64,000 nucleotides of DNA. Origin: CAIMWS01 sp964409245 (GTDB taxonomy: Bacteria; Verrucomicrobiota; Verrucomicrobiia; Limisphaerales; UBA1319). The notes under the pieces are model-generated. The model was given only the letters and a program-made list of their open reading frames with translations. It was not told the DNA's origin and searched no databases. Each line of letters begins with the position of its first letter. The first letter of the stretch is position 1. Location of the stretch: the NCBI GenBank assembly GCA_964409245.1, contig CAYPCQ010000033.1, positions 1 to 64,000 of the forward strand. Reading direction: 5' to 3'. This document shows, piece by piece, positions 61,284 through 64,000 of this stretch. The translations under genes were made by a program, and so were the position numbers.

Positions 61284-63428
61284 GTGAAACCGAGAGAAAA
61301 TCCAAACCGGCTGCCGTTGGCGAATGGCTCACGGATCGGGGTGATTGGGGGTGGTCCGGCGGGCGCCTTTTTCGCCATCCACCTGCTGAACCGGGCCCGG
61401 GAGCTGGGCCTGGATCTCTCGCTCCACATCTTCGAACGGCGCCGGAGCAACGCCACCGCCAGCCAATGCCCCGGCGCCAACTGGAAAGGCTGCAATTATT
61501 GCGCCGGAGGGCTGTCCCCGAAGCTGATCGATACCCTCGAGGAATTAGGCCTGGCCGTGCCCGAAAGCATCGTGCAAGGCAAGGTCCGGACGATCACCAT
61601 CGAAGGGCATTGGAAGAATATCGAATTCCATGTGCCCGAGGACCGGAAAATGCTGGCGGTTTACCGGGGATCACGGCCGGCTGGCCGGCCCAACAGCCGG
61701 GCCAGCTTCGACGCCTTCCTGCTCGATGAGGCCATCCGGGCGGGCGCCCATTTGGCTGGCGCGGAAATCACCGGCGCCGATTTCACGCCCGCCGGCCGGC
61801 CGCTCCTGGGCCACAAAACCAGCGCGGGCACGCAATGGACCGAGCTGGACTTCGTGGTGTTCGCCTCCGGCGTGAATGAAATGGCCTCCTGCGTGCACCA
61901 CGGCATCCCGCTGCTGGACACGATCCGGCGGCTGATGCCCGCCTTTGTGCCGCCGGCGCTGCGCCGGACGCTGATTTTTGAATTGGAGGCGGATCCCCAC
62001 CTGCTGGCCAGCCTGGACGGCCAGATTCATTTCCCCGAATACGGCTCCCGGATGCTGCGCCTGGAGATGTGCTCCATCATTCCCAAGCGGGGCTTCATCA
62101 CCGTGGTGCTGGTGGGCGGCAGCGTGGACCAAGCCAAAACCGAGGCGGATTACCAGCGGATCCTGAGCCAGTTTTTGGAACAGCCGCACATTCACCGGCT
62201 GCTGGCCCGGTGCGACCACACCCGCATGGCCTGCTGCTGCAATCCGTCGATGGTCGTGGGCACCGCCCGCCACCCGTTCGCCGACCGGGTGGCGGTCGTT
62301 GGGGATCTGGCCACCACCCGGCTATACAAGGACGGCATTCTCTCGGCCTGCCAAACGGCCCGGGCGCTGGCCGAAACGGCGCTGGAGGCGGGGATTGATA
62401 TCCAGAGCCTGGCCCAAGGCTATCTGCCGGCCATCGAGCGGTTCCGCCGGGACAACCGGTTCGCGGCGGTGGTGTTCCGGCTGCACCGGATTTTTTTCAG
62501 CTCCCCCATGCTCAGCCGGGTGCTATACCAGGCGGTGATCACCGAGCGGAAAAACTCGTGGCGGGGGGAGCGCCGGCTCAAAAGGCTGCTGTGGCAGATC
62601 GCCAGCGGTGACGCGCAGTATGAGGACATATTCTATTCCGCCATCCACCCCACCACCGTCTGGCTGGTGTTCACCAATGGCTTGTTGCTCACCCTCCGGA
62701 ATTACTTCACCGAATGCCTCTTCGGCCTCGACTGGCGGGGCTTCGGCCGCTTCACCACCGGGGTGGCCCGGGAACGCCTGGAGGGCAAGCGGGCCGAGTT
62801 CGCGCGGCTCATCACGGAATCGGATATTGCAGTCCCGAACCGGCTGGAATTCGAGCGGATGTACACCATCCGCATCCTGGCGCCCCGCCGCCAGATCCTG
62901 GACCAGCTCGGCACTTTCGGCGAACCCGGCCGGAAATTCCTCAAAGCCCGCTTCCTGCGGGTCGCCCGCACCGCTGGGCGTCCGAATGAACCCGGCTGCG
63001 TGATCCGCTACACGGTGCTCCACCGCCGTTTGCACTTCAGCCTGGTCCTCGAGCAGATCCGCGGCGGGCACCTGATCGTTTACCGGGTGCGGGATGGCTT
63101 CGCCCGCGGCGGCGTGCTCCTGTTTGAAATTGAGCAGCTCACGGAGGAGTCCTGCAACCTGTCCATCTATGTGGCCTTCAACTTCCAACGGGGCAGCGGC
63201 TGGCTCAGCCGGGCTTTCTGGCATGCCTTCCGGTGGCTTTTCCCGGCCTTTGTCCACGATGTGCTGTGGAACCATTCCCTGTGCCAATTCAAGGATGTCG
63301 TGGAGCAGGAATACAATGCCTCCATCCCGCCCGCTCCCATCCTCTTGCACCACGGACCAAGGGCTGCCTCGGCAGCACCCGGAAAATCGGACGGCAGGGG
63401 CAGGGTTACTGGCCTGAGTCAGGGATAA
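61284..63428 (+). CDS. FAD-dependent oxidoreductase fused to a C-terminal domain
   Basis: 714 residues, GTG start. The Rossmann FAD-binding motif IGVIGGGPAGAFFAIHLL is at 18-35, and the second FAD segment, DRVAVVGDLATTRLYKDGIL, at about 334-353, as in geranylgeranyl-reductase-like flavoproteins. The CPGANWKGCNYCAGG stretch near 62-76 has three cysteines that may bind a cluster or zinc. After a helical region (LTNGLLLTLRNYFTECLFGL) the last ~150 residues form a separate domain (GCVIRYTVLHRRLHFSLVLE, VYRVRDGFARGGVLLFEIEQ) resembling an SRPBCC/polyketide-cyclase fold. Such fusions are rare. Probably cytoplasmic, lipid- or quinone-related, but this is a guess. Confidence 0.75.
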   Translation: MKPRENPNRLPLANGSRIGVIGGGPAGAFFAIHLLNRARELGLDLSLHIFERRRSNATASQCPGANWKGCNYCAGGLSPKLIDTLEELGLAVPESIVQGKVRTITIEGHWKNIEFHVPEDRKMLAVYRGSRPAGRPNSRASFDAFLLDEAIRAGAHLAGAEITGADFTPAGRPLLGHKTSAGTQWTELDFVVFASGVNEMASCVHHGIPLLDTIRRLMPAFVPPALRRTLIFELEADPHLLASLDGQIHFPEYGSRMLRLEMCSIIPKRGFITVVLVGGSVDQAKTEADYQRILSQFLEQPHIHRLLARCDHTRMACCCNPSMVVGTARHPFADRVAVVGDLATTRLYKDGILSACQTARALAETALEAGIDIQSLAQGYLPAIERFRRDNRFAAVVFRLHRIFFSSPMLSRVLYQAVITERKNSWRGERRLKRLLWQIASGDAQYEDIFYSAIHPTTVWLVFTNGLLLTLRNYFTECLFGLDWRGFGRFTTGVARERLEGKRAEFARLITESDIAVPNRLEFERMYTIRILAPRRQILDQLGTFGEPGRKFLKARFLRVARTAGRPNEPGCVIRYTVLHRRLHFSLVLEQIRGGHLIVYRVRDGFARGGVLLFEIEQLTEESCNLSIYVAFNFQRGSGWLSRAFWHAFRWLFPAFVHDVLWNHSLCQFKDVVEQEYNASIPPAPILLHHGPRAASAAPGKSDGRGRVTGLSQG

Positions 63429-63614
63429 GCCGGATTTGAAGGACCGTCCATCCGGCAGTCTGGCCATTAAAATCCCAATCCACAACCTCGGGACAAGTGC
63501 GGATCGTGCACCCCAAATCCTCAAGCAAAACGGGGATCCTGATGGCCTTCGGAATAGCGGGCGGGCGGATTTGCCTCAGCCTGGTGCTGACCATGGAACC
63601 GTTTCTGTTTGCCG

Positions 63615-63725
63615 GACCTTTTTGCGCAAAAGCTTTGGCCGCTTATCCTTTATCCCGATCAGGCCAGGACTCATGCCGCCCTTTGTGGCTGGCGCATTAA
63701 TCTGCGGCACAATCATTCCCCTCCC
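63615..63725 (+). repeat. Dispersed intergenic repeat, copy C
   Basis: About 111 bp aligned with the 3' parts of copies A (5243-5381) and B (52654-52795): TTTTGCGCAAA, CTTTATCCCGATCA, then TAATCTGCGG. The 5' end is less conserved and may begin near 63569. The surrounding interval 63429-63841 holds no other gene. Confidence 0.65.
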
Positions 63726-63777
63726 TGCTGCACGAACACAGCTTATCTTAGGTTTTTTAATTAACTGCATTATTTTC

Positions 63778-63805
63778 TTGAATCACCGGCGCAAATCCCT
63801 AATAT
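63778..63805 (+). promoter_or_regulatory. Predicted promoter of the gene cut by the window end
   Basis: TTGAAT at 63778-63783 and TAATAT at 63800-63805, 16 nt apart, in an AT-rich stretch 36 nt before the GTG at 63842. Confidence 0.4.
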
Positions 63806-63841
63806 GGTGACCAATACCAATCAATCCCATTTTTTTAGCAC

Positions 63842-64000
63842 GTGAAAACTGATGTTCCTGAGAACCGGAGAGATTCCACCAGGCCAGCGGAACCAGCCGC
63901 CATGCAATCCCCTTTCCGGATGCCGTCCCAAGTCGCCAGGCTGTTGCTGCTGACGGCCGGCATTGTGGGCTTTTACACGGTGGCCCGCCACGTGTTAACC
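63842..64000 (+). CDS. Partial gene: N-terminus of a membrane-anchored protein
   Basis: The open frame runs from a GTG at 63842 off the window end (53 codons seen). An ATG at 63902 in the same frame is an alternative start. The N-terminal ~30 residues are Arg/Pro-rich, followed by a membrane segment (VARLLLLTAGIVGFYTVARH). Sequence of this kind, PSQVARLLLLTAGIV, starts some multiheme cytochrome c family proteins in bacteria, but no CxxCH is in view. Function left open. Confidence 0.5.
   Translation, partial: MKTDVPENRRDSTRPAEPAAMQSPFRMPSQVARLLLLTAGIVGFYTVARHVLT

Noticed and set aside
1..64000. tRNA, rRNA and CRISPR arrays
   Set aside because: No T-loop-like GGTTCGA signature in a cloverleaf context, no rRNA conserved blocks and no regularly spaced direct repeats were found by eye. 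A tRNAscan run would be decisive.

Overview
The window looks like chromosomal DNA of a free-living Gram-negative member of the Verrucomicrobia (Limisphaerales/Pedosphaera-like), or a close PVC relative. The case rests on gene content: secreted GH95 and GH172 glycosidase families, a DUF1080 protein, an HzsA-related cytochrome, a prepilin-like DUF1559-type protein, an Ig-repeat/FGE giant protein, a bacterial microcompartment shell protein, REP-like intergenic hairpins and a RAYT remnant. GC is high (roughly 60%) except for a few AT-rich patches. I saw no rRNA, tRNA or CRISPR array.

Layout. 1-1640 is a graveyard: a truncated conserved ORF, an inverted repeat, a frameshifted DnaG-like fragment and a headless RAYT transposase. 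1643-5220 holds a GH95-like glycosidase (-) and a LuxR-type response regulator. 5588-18198 is the most striking block: a Cache-type chemoreceptor; [NiFe]-hydrogenase large and small subunits; a second chemoreceptor carrying both a c-type heme motif and a C-terminal hemerythrin domain; a VIT/VWA protein (-); then CheA and a response regulator. 18228-22884 has pyrB-pyrR, a small conserved protein, the sulfate permeases cysT-cysW and a phosphodiesterase. 22984-28608 has a radical SAM (SplB-like) gene, a DUF1080 gene, panB, a double-BMC shell protein and an S41 peptidase.

28609-29810 is gene-poor and repeat-rich. 29811-34520 is a giant LamG/Ig/FGE protein whose LamG part is strikingly AT-rich. 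After another gene-poor kilobase come a SOUL lipoprotein, an ABC-2-like membrane protein, a minus-strand GH172/aldo-keto reductase/metallophosphoesterase run, a zinc-cysteine protein, a histidine kinase/OmpR pair, a large secreted protein, purC and a Xer recombinase. The last 14 kb holds a prepilin-like protein, a secreted protein, a GH95 fucosidase, an HzsA-like diheme protein, a beta-helix protein, an FAD oxidoreductase and the start of a further membrane protein cut by the window edge.

Main hypothesis. The hydrogenase/chemoreceptor operon (8084-12523), with the flanking chemoreceptor, CheA and response regulator, could be a hydrogen- or redox-sensing chemosensory pathway. The hydrogenase is Tat-exported and has no visible membrane anchor. 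Its large subunit ends exactly at the normal maturation-cleavage histidine. The next gene, 12 bases downstream, encodes a receptor with a periplasmic CxxCH motif that could take electrons from it. Architecture and gene order are read directly from the sequence; the signalling role is inference. Three copies of a ~110-140 bp intergenic repeat (5243, 52654 and 63615) are a second item not explained by genes.
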